The notes under the pieces are model-generated. The model worked only from the letters and a program-made list of their open reading frames with translations. It was not told the origin of the DNA and did not search any database. Below, piece after piece: positions 1-10,069 of a stretch of DNA of 64,000 nt. Both the position numbers and the translations under genes were made by a program. Positions within the stretch are counted from its first letter, which is position 1. Each line of letters begins with the position of its first letter. Source of the stretch: Cantharellus purpuraceus (taxonomy: Eukaryota; Basidiomycota; Agaricomycetes; Cantharellales; Hydnaceae); assembly GCA_025174535.1 (NCBI GenBank), contig JALBUN010000047.1, positions 1,054,001 to 1,118,000 on the forward strand. The letters are read 5' to 3'.

Positions 1-168
1 CTCTGCCCTCTCCGCCTCCACCTCTGCCCTCTCCGCCTCCACCTCTGCCCTCTCCGCCTCCACCTCTGCCCTCTCCGCCTCCACCTCTGCCCTCTCCGCC
101 TCCACCTCTGCCCTCTCCGCCTCCACCTCTGCCCTCTCCGCCTCCACCTCTGCCCTCTCCGCCTCCAC
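1..168. repeat. 21-bp tandem repeat, about 8 copies
   Basis: The unit ctctgccctctccgcctccac is repeated head to tail about eight times from the left edge. 21 bp is seven codons, so on the minus strand it encodes a seven-residue Val-Glu-Ala-Glu-Arg-Ala-Glu heptad that extends the Glu/Arg-rich frame described next. The array continues beyond the window. Confidence 0.9.
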
Positions 169-1068
169 CACTTCATCTTCCTCAGCCACACCCAACCCAA
201 ATAATGGCCACACCCGCGGACATAACGGCAAGTCAACCACAGTGACAGTTGTCGGATGAGTTGTCTCCGTCCGTGTAACAGAGATGATGGCAACCTCGGG
301 GGTCCCTGTCCGTATTGGCACACTCGGACTTCCTGGGTGGCTGGTTCCCCCTGCCCCGGTCACCTCCTCCTCTACCTCCATGGCAGCTTCTAGCTCATGC
401 GCCTGCTCCTCCACTTCCTTCAGTCTTGCGGCCGCAAGTTCCTTGACCCTGCAGGCTCTCTTGGCCTTTGCTTCCTCCTCTTTCCTTCTCCGTTCTGTCT
501 CCGCTGCCTCTTTCCGCCTCTGCTCCTCCTCCTCCTTCCATCTCCGTTCCGCCTCCTCCTCCTCCTTCCGTCTCTGTTCCGCCTCCTCCTCCTCCTTCCA
601 TCTCCGTTCTGCCTCCTCCTCCTCCTTCCATCTCCGTTCCTCCTCCTTCCATCTCCGTTCCTCCTCCTCCTCCTCCTTCCGTCTCCATTCCACCTCCTCC
701 TCCTCCTCCTCCTCCTCCTTCCATCTCCGTTCCTCCTCCTCCTCCTCCTCCTCCTCCTCCTCCTCCTCCTCCTCCTCCTCCTCCTCCTCCTCCTCCTCCT
801 CCTCCTCCTCCTCCTCCTCCTCCTCCTCCTCCTCCTCCTCCTCCTCCTCCTCCTCCTCCTCCTCCTCCTCCTCCTCCTCCTCCTCCTCCTCCTCCTCCTC
901 CTCCTCCTCCTCCTCCTCCTCCTCCTCCTCCTCCTCCTCCTCCTCCTTCCATCTCCATTCTGCTTCCTCCTCCTCTTTCCATTTCTGCTCCTCTTCCTCT
1001 TCCTTCCGTTGGGCCAAGAGCAACTGCTCAAGCTCAGCCACGCTCATGCTTGCCAAAGGGTCTGACAT
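1..1068 (-). CDS. Glu-rich coiled-coil ORF beside LTRs, 3' part off the window
   Basis: An open frame of 356 codons starts at the ATG at 1068 (MSDPLASMSVAELEQLLLAQ) and reaches the left edge without a stop. It continues with Glu/Arg/Trp/Lys blocks (WKEEEE, ERRWK), 71 consecutive Glu codons (733-945), further E/R repeats, a low-complexity Thr/Val segment, and VEAERAE heptads at the edge. A highly charged coiled coil is likely. It has no recognised domain. It lies 134 bp from a retrotransposon LTR in the opposite orientation. It could be the N-terminal part of a gag-like protein or a host coiled-coil gene; composition alone does not decide. That the frame stays open through several hundred bases of repeat suggests coding, but GAG repeats lack stops trivially. 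Confidence 0.45.
   Translation of the reverse strand, partial: MSDPLASMSVAELEQLLLAQRKEEEEEQKWKEEEEAEWRWKEEEEEEEEEEEEEEEEEEEEEEEEEEEEEEEEEEEEEEEEEEEEEEEEEEEEEEEEEEEEEEEEEEEEEEEERRWKEEEEEEEEVEWRRKEEEEEERRWKEEERRWKEEEEAERRWKEEEEAEQRRKEEEEAERRWKEEEEQRRKEAAETERRRKEEEAKAKRACRVKELAAARLKEVEEQAHELEAAMEVEEEVTGAGGTSHPGSPSVPIRTGTPEVAIISVTRTETTHPTTVTVVDLPLCPRVWPLFGLGVAEEDEVVEAERAEVEAERAEVEAERAEVEAERAEVEAERAEVEAERAEVEAERAEVEAERAE
733..945. repeat. Uninterrupted (CTC/GAG)71 trinucleotide microsatellite
   Basis: 213 bp of perfect CTC on the plus strand, read as 71 GAG (Glu) codons in the minus-strand frame. Shorter interrupted GAG runs flank it on the 3' coding side. Such an array should vary in length between strains. 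Confidence 0.95.
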
Positions 1069-1201
1069 CGTTGAGGATAAGACTTCAATCATGCCCCTCC
1101 TTTTATATGTCTCCAGACCCCCAGTATAACTCCGACTGCACCCAACCGTCTCAATCCATGGACATGAGGCCTCAGGGGCTCGGCCTTAAATGGAGAGATA
1201 C

Positions 1202-1728
1202 TGTTATGACTATATTCATTAATGTCCAGATCCCCATCCAATCCACTCAGATCCCCATGCATATGAAATCTATACTCCATTTGGAAACTGCCATCTCCAT
1301 CTACCTGTCCGATTGTCACCACCGATTCCACCCATCCATCTCCGGTTCCAATTGATGCATCAGCATCACCATAGGAACCCGGACATCCATCCCCATCGGA
1401 CTCGGACATGCTCATGTAAGGCCATCGGCCTCGGAGACCCATCACCGGAGTAATTATTATTAGATTTCGAATATGTATTTAAGTTGCCCAACTGGGGACT
1501 TCATTCCCCAGTTCGAATATTGAATCACACCTAGTTCCTAAGTCTGATCCTAACTCTCTAAGTCGTACTCTGTCTCCAAAATCTCGGACACCAGTATTAG
1601 TGAGGGCGCAGCACATAAGCTGAAGCCAAGTCTGTTCTGACCCCCACGACATGCTCTGACTCCGACCCAACCTCCAACCCGACCTCCAAACCCAATCTCT
1701 GACCCCCAATCAGACCTAGTGCATAATA
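1202..1728 (+). mobile_element. LTR of the window's Ty3/gypsy family, forward
   Basis: The sequence begins TGTTATGACTATATTC and ends near ctagtgcataa, matching the solo LTR at 60276-60790 over its length. That copy defines the LTR as about 515 bp with TGTTATG...CATAACA ends. No matching target-site duplication is visible here, because the 3' end runs straight into an inverted copy. Confidence 0.85.
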
Positions 1729-2086
1729 ATAGTTAGGATTGGACTTAGGAGCTAGGTGTGATTCGATATTCGAACTGGGGAATGAAGTCCCCAGTTGGGC
1801 AACTTAAATACATATTTGAAACCTAATAATAATTACTCCGGTGATGGGTCTCTGAGGCCAACGGCCTTACATGGATATGTCCGAGTCCAATGGGGATGGA
1901 TGTCCGGGTTCCTATGGTGATGCTGATGCATCAATCGGAACTGGAGGCAGATGAGCGAAGTCGGTGGTGACAATTGGACAGATAAATGGAGATGGGATGG
2001 TTTCCAAATGGAGTATAGATTTCATGTGCGTGGGGATCTGAGTGGATCGGATGGGGATCTGGGTGTTAATGAATATAGTCATAACA
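1729..2086 (-). mobile_element. Truncated LTR copy, inverted relative to its neighbour
   Basis: Reverse complement of roughly the first 350 bp of the same LTR, ending at the terminal ATAGTCATAACA at 2086. It shares the block around the gatgctgatgcatcaat core and the 'gaatgaagtccccag' palindromic motif with the forward copy just upstream. Together they form an imperfect inverted repeat. Confidence 0.8.
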
Positions 2087-2340
2087 CACATAAGCTGAAG
2101 CCAAGTCCATTCCAACCACCACAACTCTGACTCCATCCCCAAAGATCCAACCCCCTGACAGACCCAGTGCATAACAAATCTGCAAGTCAATCAATAATAA
2201 GATGGTCATCATAACAAATGTGTATACACTAACTATTGTATGCATAGTAAGTACTTGCAGTACTTACAGCACAGCACATAAGCTGAAGCCGTCCAATCCA
2301 TCAACCCCCAACACTCCAATCCTCCAACAGACTTAGATGC
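2087..2340 (+). mobile_element. Short 3' LTR fragments
   Basis: 2087-2176 matches the LTR 3' part (cacataagctgaagccaag through gtgcataaca). About 2266-2340 carries a second, more degraded piece starting gcacataagctgaagcc. These are remnants of further insertions of the same family. Confidence 0.6.
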
Positions 2341-2927
2341 CATGCCCTTAACTGATACAAGGAGTCCCGTGAGCCTTGGATAGCAAGGTAGCTCCTGTGG
2401 AATTCTCACGATGAACCTATAGTAGAAGTGTCTGGGGTGCTTGGCAAGGGGCAGCTAATGACATGCAACTTCCGAGAAGCATTGGACAATGAGTGGTGCA
2501 CTGTAAGATCTGAATATGCAGTATAAAGGACGACGCTTGGATCACATCTGAAAGCCCTGATGGACCAATAATGGCTGCCCCTAGTGATGTGGCGGGCCTA
2601 CCAGGATGAACCTGGTAGTTGCCCTGAGAGAGAGCCTAATAAGGACACGATTGACCAAATGATCCACCTCAAAGTCAAGAGCGGTCTGATTCAGGCAATC
2701 TGCCTTCAAGAGTCTGACCACGGGGTCAGCGGGATATTTGACGGTGTCGATCTTTGCTGGTCATGTGCAACCTTCAGGGTCATGAAAAATCAATGAACTT
2801 CTAAAAAAGTGGAGGGAAGGTATGTTTAGGACAACATGATAAGTTACATCCAAATAATTAAATTAACATCAATCATCGCTGAAGTGAGTCAGTGAGCCAT
2901 CTGAATATCTCTAAGTGATGTTGAGGC
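2341..2927. other. No recognisable gene
   Basis: Unique sequence between the LTR cluster and TIM22. A 70-codon plus-strand frame at 2584-2796 has no recognisable motif and no flanking exon support, so I leave it uncalled. The last 130 bp are probably the TIM22 3' UTR. Confidence 0.4.
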
Positions 2928-3616
2928 TCACCCCGGGGTCTCTCTCCGTAGGAAGAGATCTATTGCCGCTGAAAATGCAGCAAACGCGACAGCCCCACCC
3001 AGCGACGCCCGAGGCCCTTGTGACCGGGCTAAAATGCCTCCCGAGAGAAATCCCGCCGCCACTGGGTTTACTATATCGTTTCTAGCACGATACTGCGATG
3101 ACCATGTCAGACTACAAGGGGGCGACAGAAATGCCCAAATTGCGCGCACCGACTCTATAACACACTCAATACCGCCAAATAGCCCGCCCACCTTGCCAAA
3201 ACCCTTTCCAGACCGTAACATCCCACGACCCATATCTCTAAACATTTCCACCGTCTTTTGTCGAGTGTTCATTCCTGCCGTGGCTTGGGAGCGCAAAAGT
3301 GGGTCTTCGTATGCAAAGCTTGTAGACATGAGGGAAAAGAACGCCCCGATTGCAAAACCTACGCGGGAATCTGTCAATGGGAATAACTGTGAAGGATAGA
3401 GAACCACCTCCACCACCCGCAAGTAGAGTTTTGATCGCGCAGGACTCCATGCCTGCCTGTGTCCACTCCGCCCATTTCTTTTGTTGCACCAAAGCCGCCC
3501 TATCATCCTCAGTGGCACCTGGGGCTATAAGAGTTGATACTGCACAACCGTGAAGACACGCTACCTGGAGGGAGAGGCTCCTGCCCAGCTGGGTAAAGAG
3601 GAGCCGTCCAAGGCAT
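2928..3616 (-). CDS. TIM22: TIM22, carrier translocase subunit of the mitochondrial inner membrane
   Basis: Pore-forming subunit of the TIM22 complex, which inserts carrier proteins into the mitochondrial inner membrane. Exons 3616-3565, 3518-3408, 3358-3150 and 3092-2928 give 178 aa. The N-terminus (MPWTAPLYPAGQEPLPPG) and a QKKW block match fungal Tim22. Conserved elements follow: MESCAIKT, then FAIGAFFSL, the GKGFGKVGGLFGGIECVIES helix pair, and a Gly-rich C-terminal region ending LFLRRETPG. This is the Tim17/22/23 four-helix layout. Introns of 46, 49 and 57 bp all fit GT-AG and restore phase. The third is a multiple of 3 without a stop, so retention would only insert residues. The start is chosen because it gives the family N-terminus. 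It is divergent from PPM1 across 46 bp. Confidence 0.93.
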
Positions 3617-3662
3617 TGAAAAACAACGCGTGCGTGACACGGATCACAGTCACAAATCCGTG
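3617..3662. promoter_or_regulatory. 46-bp intergenic gap between divergent start codons
   Basis: The TIM22 ATG (minus strand, 3616) and PPM1 ATG (plus strand, 3663) are 46 bp apart. Both 5' UTRs and core promoters must therefore lie within this gap or overlap the neighbouring gene's coding region. No TATA box is visible. Confidence 0.6.
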
Positions 3663-4939
3663 ATGTTTCCGCCTCGTCGAGCAAATCCACGCATGCAAAA
3701 TCGGGATCCAGACGCCTCTATACGTGCCACAGACACAGATGCCTCGCATGCACGAGTCTCGGCGGTCCGAAAGCAGTATCTGCAGGATCCTTTCATCGCC
3801 CGTTTTGTTCCTAGGGCACACTTGGTCCCTACCCGACCTCCACTGATTAACATCGGAACATATGTCAGGTCTGAAGCGATAGATGAGCTCGTGCTGGGGT
3901 GGCTGAAATATGCAGGTGCAGATGGAAAGAAAGTTCAGATTGTCAGTCTCGGTGCTGGGAGTGACACCAGGTTTTGGCGGCTCGCGGTATGTTGGGATGT
4001 AGTCAACTGCGGCTAGCCTTGTTGAGTCTCATGGCTAGACTGGCTCGATGAATCGAGAAGAGCGGCCTCAGGCACGGCTTGCACGTTACCTTGAGGTGGA
4101 CTTTCCAGAGATTACATCAGCCAAAGTGAATTCTATCCAACGCTACCCCGAACTGAGCTCTGTCATTGGAGAGTTCACTGCTTCAGGTAACCTTTGTGCG
4201 CTACCTTGCTGCGGTCCATTGCTCAAATGGACGTGCCAGGGGCATCGCTTACCTCGTCTATCTATGCTATTCGTGACGTAGACCTTCGTGATTTCGAAAG
4301 TGCCTTCCCTGCTCTTCTTTCGACGGGTGAGAACACAGAAGCCCTCCTGGATCCCTCTCTTCCCACCCTAGTCCTCTCCGAGTGTGTGCTTGTATACGTG
4401 GAGCAAAGTCGGTCTGACGCCCTGATCGAGTGGTTTTCAAATACATTTGCCGTGATTGGTGCCATCGTCTACGAAATGTTTGGACTCAACGACAGCTTTG
4501 GAAGAGTCATGAAAGAGAATCTCAAGGTAAGCTGCTACGGTGAGCACTACTGTGCCCTGATGTGACTGCCCCAGATCCGCAATGTATCGCTACCGGGGGT
4601 AGATGCATATCCCACCCTTGATGCCCAATCGCGCCGATTTACGAACCACGGATTTGCATCTGCCTGCTCCGTGACCCTTCGAGAGATCCGCAATGAATAC
4701 ATTGAGGCCGATGAGCGTGCGCGGTGCGTAGGATATTTCTTGTGCAGTCTGACATGGTGTGATTTGTAGCTTGTTGCAGCCTGGCACGACTAGAACTGGT
4801 GGATGAAATAGAGGAGCTGGAGCTGGTTTTGGGGCATTATGTGATATCGTGGGCCGTCAAGGCCGGTGGTGCCCTTGGTGGAGATGGGGCCTCCGAGATG
4901 TGGGGCCTGAGACGAAAGAACAGAGCACCGGTTGGATGA
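3663..4939 (+). CDS. PPM1: Leucine carboxyl methyltransferase PPM1/LCMT1
   Basis: Uses S-adenosylmethionine to methylate the C-terminal leucine of the PP2A catalytic subunit, which promotes assembly of PP2A holoenzymes. Exons 3663-3986, 4039-4186, 4240-4526, 4575-4723 and 4780-4939 give 355 aa, the usual family size. Family signatures are a TDTDA...RVSAVRKQYLQDPF segment, RPPLINIGTYVR, the SAM-binding VSLGAGSDTRFWRL motif, YLEVDFPEIT, LPTLVLSECVLVYVE, and a C-terminal VTLREIRNEYIE block. The ATG at 3663 is the first in-frame ATG; an upstream GTG at 3630 is not a likely start. Introns are 48-56 bp. Confidence 0.95.
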
Positions 4940-6026
4940 CCGTGCGGATGTCATTCGACACATGGACCAAACACGGCCCTGACCTGCCCTGATTCGGATA
5001 TTCGGAGTAGATATGTATTGTCCGCTTCCCTGTTGGACTCGACTAAAGCCGTCACACACGCTAATAATAGATAAGTGTGGTCCTCCATCAGAGCAATTTG
5101 TACCGTATGCCAGTCAGTGTGGGAAGGCGTGAACTTGAGAGCGGAGCAGGAAGACTGCTATGCACTCATTGCGTAATTGAAATAGTGATGGAACGAGAGA
5201 TGCACCGGCGGGCGCTCCTGAACCTGCAGCGCACACCCAAACGGGCTTGTCTCCGTGCCATCAACCCCTCTCGCCAAGATATAAAAAAAGCATGGGGCCT
5301 TGTCTATTTTTGCAACGTCACTCTATTTTTATCGAGAATAACTTTGCATATGGATGACTGCTGTCACGGATGAATCTTCATAAGGTGGAGAAGTGCTGCT
5401 GCATCAGTCCGATTACCATAGCTTTAATAACATTTGCTAACATTGTCTTTCCCCTTCTCCCCGTTCCCTAGCGTCCTCCGGATATCGTCGCTTAACCAGG
5501 CTAGATCTTTCTAGCTCCCGTCTTTTGCCATGGTTCCCCACTGAATACCCCGGCCATTCCCCCCTTTGGACCTATTCCCTCCAATAAACCATCCACTCCG
5601 TCCTCCGGTTGTACCAGACCGATCTATCCCTACCCTGAGTTCGCTCACATTTCTGCATTTTAGAGTCGCGCGCATCGCGCTATATAAGTGCTCGCAGCTA
5701 GTCCGGGTTGTCAGACTCCCTCGTTGGTCTTTGGTCGTCTCCTCATGCAAACTAGAGGACACAATGACCTTCGAGGCTACAGCAGTTATTCTGGGTCTCC
5801 CAAATCTTCCTTACCACCTTTACATGAAGTCCTGGGCGGTTCGTGTTCACATAATTGAATGCTGAGACACTCTTTGTATGACTCTTTCACCTACGTTTTT
5901 AGACCTTCTCAGTCACCCGGCATCCCCACCACCCCGCCACGCTTCACTAGGCGATCATGGGGGATTCATTGGAAACGTGAGTCGCAAGGGGGATGAGGTA
6001 GGATCCACACCTTCAGGCTTATACCC
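4940..6026. other. Intergenic, no supported gene
   Basis: About 1.1 kb between PPM1 and the zinc-finger gene. Frames at 5077-5373 (+), 5566-5865 (+) and 5511-5762 (-) show no family motif or consistent exon structure. Pyrimidine-rich blocks at 5440-5600 may be promoter sequence of the next gene. Confidence 0.4.
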
Positions 6027-6034
6027 TATATATA
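6027..6034 (+). promoter_or_regulatory. TATA box of the C2H2 gene
   Basis: tatatata lies 28 bp upstream of the ATG at 6062, so the 5' UTR would be very short or the start site lies elsewhere. Inferred from position and sequence only. Confidence 0.4.
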
Positions 6035-6061
6035 CAGCACACAAGTTATAGCCATCGTAAA

Positions 6062-6705
6062 ATGGACGATGTGTCCGTGTCGCGACCCCGGGCATACCAA
6101 TCCTATATACCACCGTCGTCCGCTGACTCTACATCTTCACGTTCAACCACGCTGCCTTTGCACTTCCGAAGCAATCCTCCTGCCCCCAGCGGGAGCTCCT
6201 CTGCTCAGCGATCGGCTTCGTACTCCTATGACCTCTTCAATGTTACACCGGATGCAGGTCTTGTTCATCAGCGTTCTTCGGGTCAAGACGACCTCGACGA
6301 TTCAAGGTCGCGCCCGCGCGCATCCTCCTCATCGGACACACTTCGAAAATACGTCTGCTCCGAGTGCGGAAAACGTTTTGCCAAGCCCAGCACCCTGAAA
6401 GTGAGTTCCGCTACCCTGTTTCCAGGCATGCAGATCCTAAGTTTAAACAAAAAGAACCATAGCTTAACCCATACGGGAGAGAAGCGTAAGTGGGTTATGT
6501 GCTAGCTTTGATTACACATACGTATTGAAACGGTTCGCCAGCCTTCGAATGCACCCATCCGGGCTGTGGAAAGCGGTTCAGCATGGCTAGTAACATGCAG
6601 CGCCATATGAAGACCCATACATCTGGAAGCGCGTTTCTGGAGATACCCCATTCCGAGGATGTCGGGGAGGAGAGGCCTAAATACCTCGCCCGAAGTCAAT
6701 CATAG
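6062..6705 (+). CDS. Two-finger C2H2 zinc-finger protein
   Basis: Probable DNA-binding transcription factor. Exons 6062-6400, 6455-6485 and 6542-6705 give 177 aa. The N-terminal half is Ser/Pro/Arg-rich and probably disordered. The C-terminus carries two classical fingers: YVCSECGKRFAKPSTLK continuing into NHSLTHTGEKP, then FECTHPGCGKRFSMASNMQ with a RHMKTH end. The linker is the canonical TGEKP. Finger 1 is split by intron 1, and a 31-nt middle exon carries its His pair and most of the linker. The pairing resembles short fungal regulators with a C-terminal finger tandem, but I cannot assign an orthologue. Confidence 0.88.
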
Positions 6706-7425
6706 TTCCCGTTGCATCGGCCAATGACATAAGTTGTCTCACTTCGATGTTGTAGCCATTCTCTGATTTTGTGCCTCCTTTCGTCATGTTCATTAGAGCG
6801 GGTGTATTTGTATTGGTGCTTGTATGCGTACCTTGAATAACCAAATCACGACATAGATCTAGATGGCTGCATAAATCTCTGTGGTGCCGAATTTTAAGCG
6901 GCTTCTGCCTGCCATCATCAAAGAATCCTTCGACCAACTTGCCGTGTTCTGACAGCTGCCAATAATTCTGTCAGGATCCACGGGTAAAGATTACAAGCCG
7001 TTCTTTTAATAAAACATGATCTGTTAGCAATCTGTTAGTGACATTTTGGTGCCTTGCTGCGAACACATGAGTCATATGACCTGGAGACATTAGGTGCGCA
7101 TTACGGTCGCCGTATTGCGGCTCGGGCAATTGGCAAATGTACTCGAGGGGCCGCAATTCCTAAATAATGATGTCAAAATGTCTTGTACCCCTCGACCTAT
7201 GTAAATACAGCCGGGAGACGGGTGTTCGATGCATCGCAACCATAGTCATTCATGTTGCTCACTAGAACATATAAGTATAAATCACAACACACGAAATAGC
7301 AGAAAACACCCCCGCTTGACTAGAAATAGAAGGATCTCCTTAAATTTTAAAGTGAATTAACGGCGAAATGCCACCGAGCATATTCAGAAGTAGCTTCCCG
7401 AGGCACAATGGACATGTACTATGGG
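6706..7425. other. Convergent intergenic region
   Basis: 720 bp between the 3' ends of the zinc-finger gene (+) and the FKBP gene (-). I see no conserved motif. Short minus-strand frames at 6677-6937 and 6971-7156 lack support. Confidence 0.5.
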
Positions 7426-8200
7426 CTACAGTTCTTCCTTCGCCTGAGGCGCTTTCCTGTTCAGGATGTCCAATAATTCGACATCAAAAACCAGAGTTGC
7501 ACCCCCGGGGATCGTAGGTGGAGAACCACGGTCACCTTCAGGTTGACTGAATCAATGAAGAAGGGTTGATGTTGACAAGGGAGCACACACCATAACCCAA
7601 ACTACTGGGGATACGAAGCTTTCGCTTTTCACCGATGCACATACTGCGGTACAGTGCATGCGTCACCCAGCCGTTGAACCTGAAAGCATAAATAGGAGCG
7701 TTTACCTTAAGAGACCTTGGTCCCAACTGTCGCAATGAAGGTAAGTCAACTTTTGTCCACGCATCGTGAGACGTCGAGAATTCGGTGACACTACCCTTTG
7801 ATGACCTGCCCGGCTCCCACTAAAATACAATGCCATGATCAGCATCAGCAGCCCCAAAATGTCTACGAAGCATAAAGGAACCCACGACGGAAGTCGAATG
7901 GTTGATCACGGTCTCGCGATGAGTCAAACTTTGTGCCATCCACTAAAGTACCCGTGTAGTGCATGGAAAGTTGGTCTCCCTTCTCTGATTTGATCGGGCA
8001 AGACGTGGGTTTGTGTTTTACTCCTAAGAGCGTTGAAGGCGGATTCCAGCAAATGCCACGTTGAGAGTTATGTCTTGTAGGGTAATACCAACGCTGGACT
8101 AACCAATCTGCAAGGAGGCTACATCGCCCTTGTCAGCGGAGACGACAGCCACAAACGCAAGCAAGCAAGTAAGAGGTAGCGTTGACAAGGACAGCTTCAT
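7426..8200 (-). CDS. FKBP2/FKBP13-type ER peptidyl-prolyl isomerase
   Basis: Catalyses proline cis-trans isomerisation during folding in the secretory pathway; family members bind FK506. Six exons, 8200-8104, 8023-7889, 7819-7795, 7726-7706, 7643-7591 and 7535-7426, give 146 aa. A signal peptide ([20 protein letters not shown]) precedes the FKBP domain: [80 protein letters not shown]. The C-terminus is KEEL, a KDEL-like ER retention signal. Two exons are only 21 and 25 nt. Phase at every junction is consistent and the domain is complete. Confidence 0.93.
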
Positions 8201-8728
8201 ACTGGCTGCAGACTGTGACGTGGAATGCTCAATCGGAGCTGAGTTCGGCTACCCAATTTGAATATTTCTGGTCGGATTTGCCGGTGGCTTATAGTGCACT
8301 CTTGGCATGTCTCTCGTGGCTATCCTCACTGATGTAGATAGAAGACATCTCAGATCTCAGAAGTCCCAAGCATTCAGTACTTGAAAAGGAGCGTGAGCCG
8401 TATCTTGCCGCTTCATATACAAGATGCATGAACGTGCACACGTGCATATGTACATATATAAAGCTTCACTGTGTGCTCTCGAGCCCTGTCTCCCAATTAA
8501 GGACTCAGGAGACACTTATAGAGCTATGAATCAATTCCAACTTTCTCATAATCCACAGACAACTGCAATGCTACTCTTGTAATATCGTGACCAGCTATTC
8601 TCTCCTTGGCGTCCTGAATGCCTGTTCCTGCCTCTGCGTTTCTTCCTATTCATGAATATTGAGCGTATCTGAATTTCACTTCCATAATATGTACATTCCA
8701 CAGACCACATGTCGCCGATGATACAAAA
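8201..8728. other. Intergenic between FKBP and aldolase copy 1
   Basis: 528 bp holding the FKBP upstream region and the 3' flank of aldolase copy 1. No further feature is supported. Confidence 0.4.
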
Positions 8729-10069
8729 TCAAAGCTTGTAAGAGCCACCAGTCTCCGCGTCGATGATCTATTAAACAGTCAGGACGTCTCAAATACGCAT
8801 TGTATCCAGCTCACGTCGAAATATGGAGTTGCTGAGAACCAACCAGCTACCGGCGACCCGATCTGATCGCGACTGCAACAGGCTACGATCAGCCACGTTT
8901 TTCGTGATTTCGGGAAAGAAGATACTCGCGTAAACTTGGCTTCGTCGTCGGCAATCTTGATCGTCGCCGTATTTGTACCTCGGGCAGCCGCATCCGCAAG
9001 AAGTTGTACATGACAAGCATTCTCGAACCTTTTAAACACATAGGTACAGCGTCAGAGAGTAGGAATAATACCTGAATATGAAACTAACTTTATAAACCAC
9101 GCCACAGTTTCTTCGACAGTCTCCCCAACGGTCAAGATACCATGATTCTGCAAAATCAGTGCCTTCTTGTTACCCAAATACTTTGCAACATTCGCCCCTT
9201 CATCGTCCGCAATGACAACACCGCCAAAATTCGGGTATAGCGCATGATCATCATAGAACACGCATACATCTTGGTTAGTGATGTCTATGGCACTTTGTCA
9301 GAAGACGCAATGCAATAAACACGAGAAAAATACCCAACGTCTTTCCTAATGTGCTGAACGCCTTGCCGTACATAGAGTGCGAGTGCGCTGCCGCGTCGAC
9401 ATCAGGCCTGGCAGCATGGATGGCAGCATGGATGCAGTATGCGGCACGGTTGTATATCTGTCGACCGGCTGAAAGAAGAACGACGGCCACATTAGCGATG
9501 CAGAGGATGAGAGACTTCAAAGTAAAATCACGTTTCCCGCCTCCCACAACGTTACCCTCGTGGTCAATTAAAAGAAGATCGGATACCGTCATGAGTCCGA
9601 AGGCAACTCCGAAGGGATTTACCCTGAGGATGAATCAGAATGCTGCAAAGTGGTATCTGTGATTACTTGGATCATGATAGCCCGCGTACCAAAAGTGGTC
9701 ACGGTTACCCGGGTCACGAACTGTAATGTGTCCAGCGACGCCTTGCAGGAGATGTTACTTGAGATTAAAACTGAACCTCCCCCACCCCCTGACCTAGTGC
9801 GTACCTTCGTCATATCCATACTTTGCAAATATCCTGGCTATCCATCAGAACGGAGAGAAGCAAGATGAACTTAATCAGGAATACCTGAATGCACAAGCCA
9901 AACGTTCCTTTACATGCCGACGCTTCTGCTCGACTGAGTTGAACGTTGGCCTTGCCGGGCGTTGGAAGCCTTTGGCTGTGGATTGCACTTTGGAAGTGTT
10001 GGTCGGCTTGATCGTGAGGACATTCGACTCATTATCAGCTTGGATTTTGGTCTCAGTCTGGGCAGCCAT
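8729..10069 (-). CDS. Class II aldolase/adducin-domain protein, copy 1
   Basis: Metal-dependent aldolase/epimerase-fold enzyme; substrate unknown. Nine exons, 10069-9885, 9833-9805, 9741-9690, 9623-9532, 9468-9334, 9284-9089, 9028-8926, 8862-8815 and 8767-8729, give 292 aa with consistent phase. Features are GHITVRDP, NPFGVAFGLMTVSDLLLID, the zinc-type AAHSHSMYGKAF motif, FYDDHALYPNFGGVV, ALILQNHGILTVG, and a C-terminus PYFDIIDAETGGSYKL. The HxH and NHG histidines expected for the metal site are present. The acceptor of intron 7 is placed at 8863 because it is the only AG that keeps the AGWFSATPYFD frame. It forms a tandem pair with the gene at 11044-12389, with intron positions and most intron sequence shared. 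Confidence 0.9.

Noticed and set aside
1..168. CRISPR-like or telomeric repeat
   Set aside because: The 21-bp units have no spacers, and the sequence is not a telomere motif. It is a coding minisatellite.
284..1355. Long Ser-, Leu-, Pro-, Gly- and Arg-rich frames over the CTC repeat on both strands
   Set aside because: They are repeat shadows: a trinucleotide repeat is open in every frame. Only the GAG (Glu) frame has a sensible ATG and non-repeat flanking sequence.
6677..7156. Minus-strand frames downstream of the C2H2 gene
   Set aside because: They lie in the presumed 3' flank, show no motif, and have no splice partner.
8789..9016. Alternative frame through intron 7 of aldolase copy 1 using the first ttgcag acceptor
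   Set aside because: It is splice-consensus-compatible, but it replaces the conserved WFSATPYFD tail with an unrelated sequence; kept only as an alternative.
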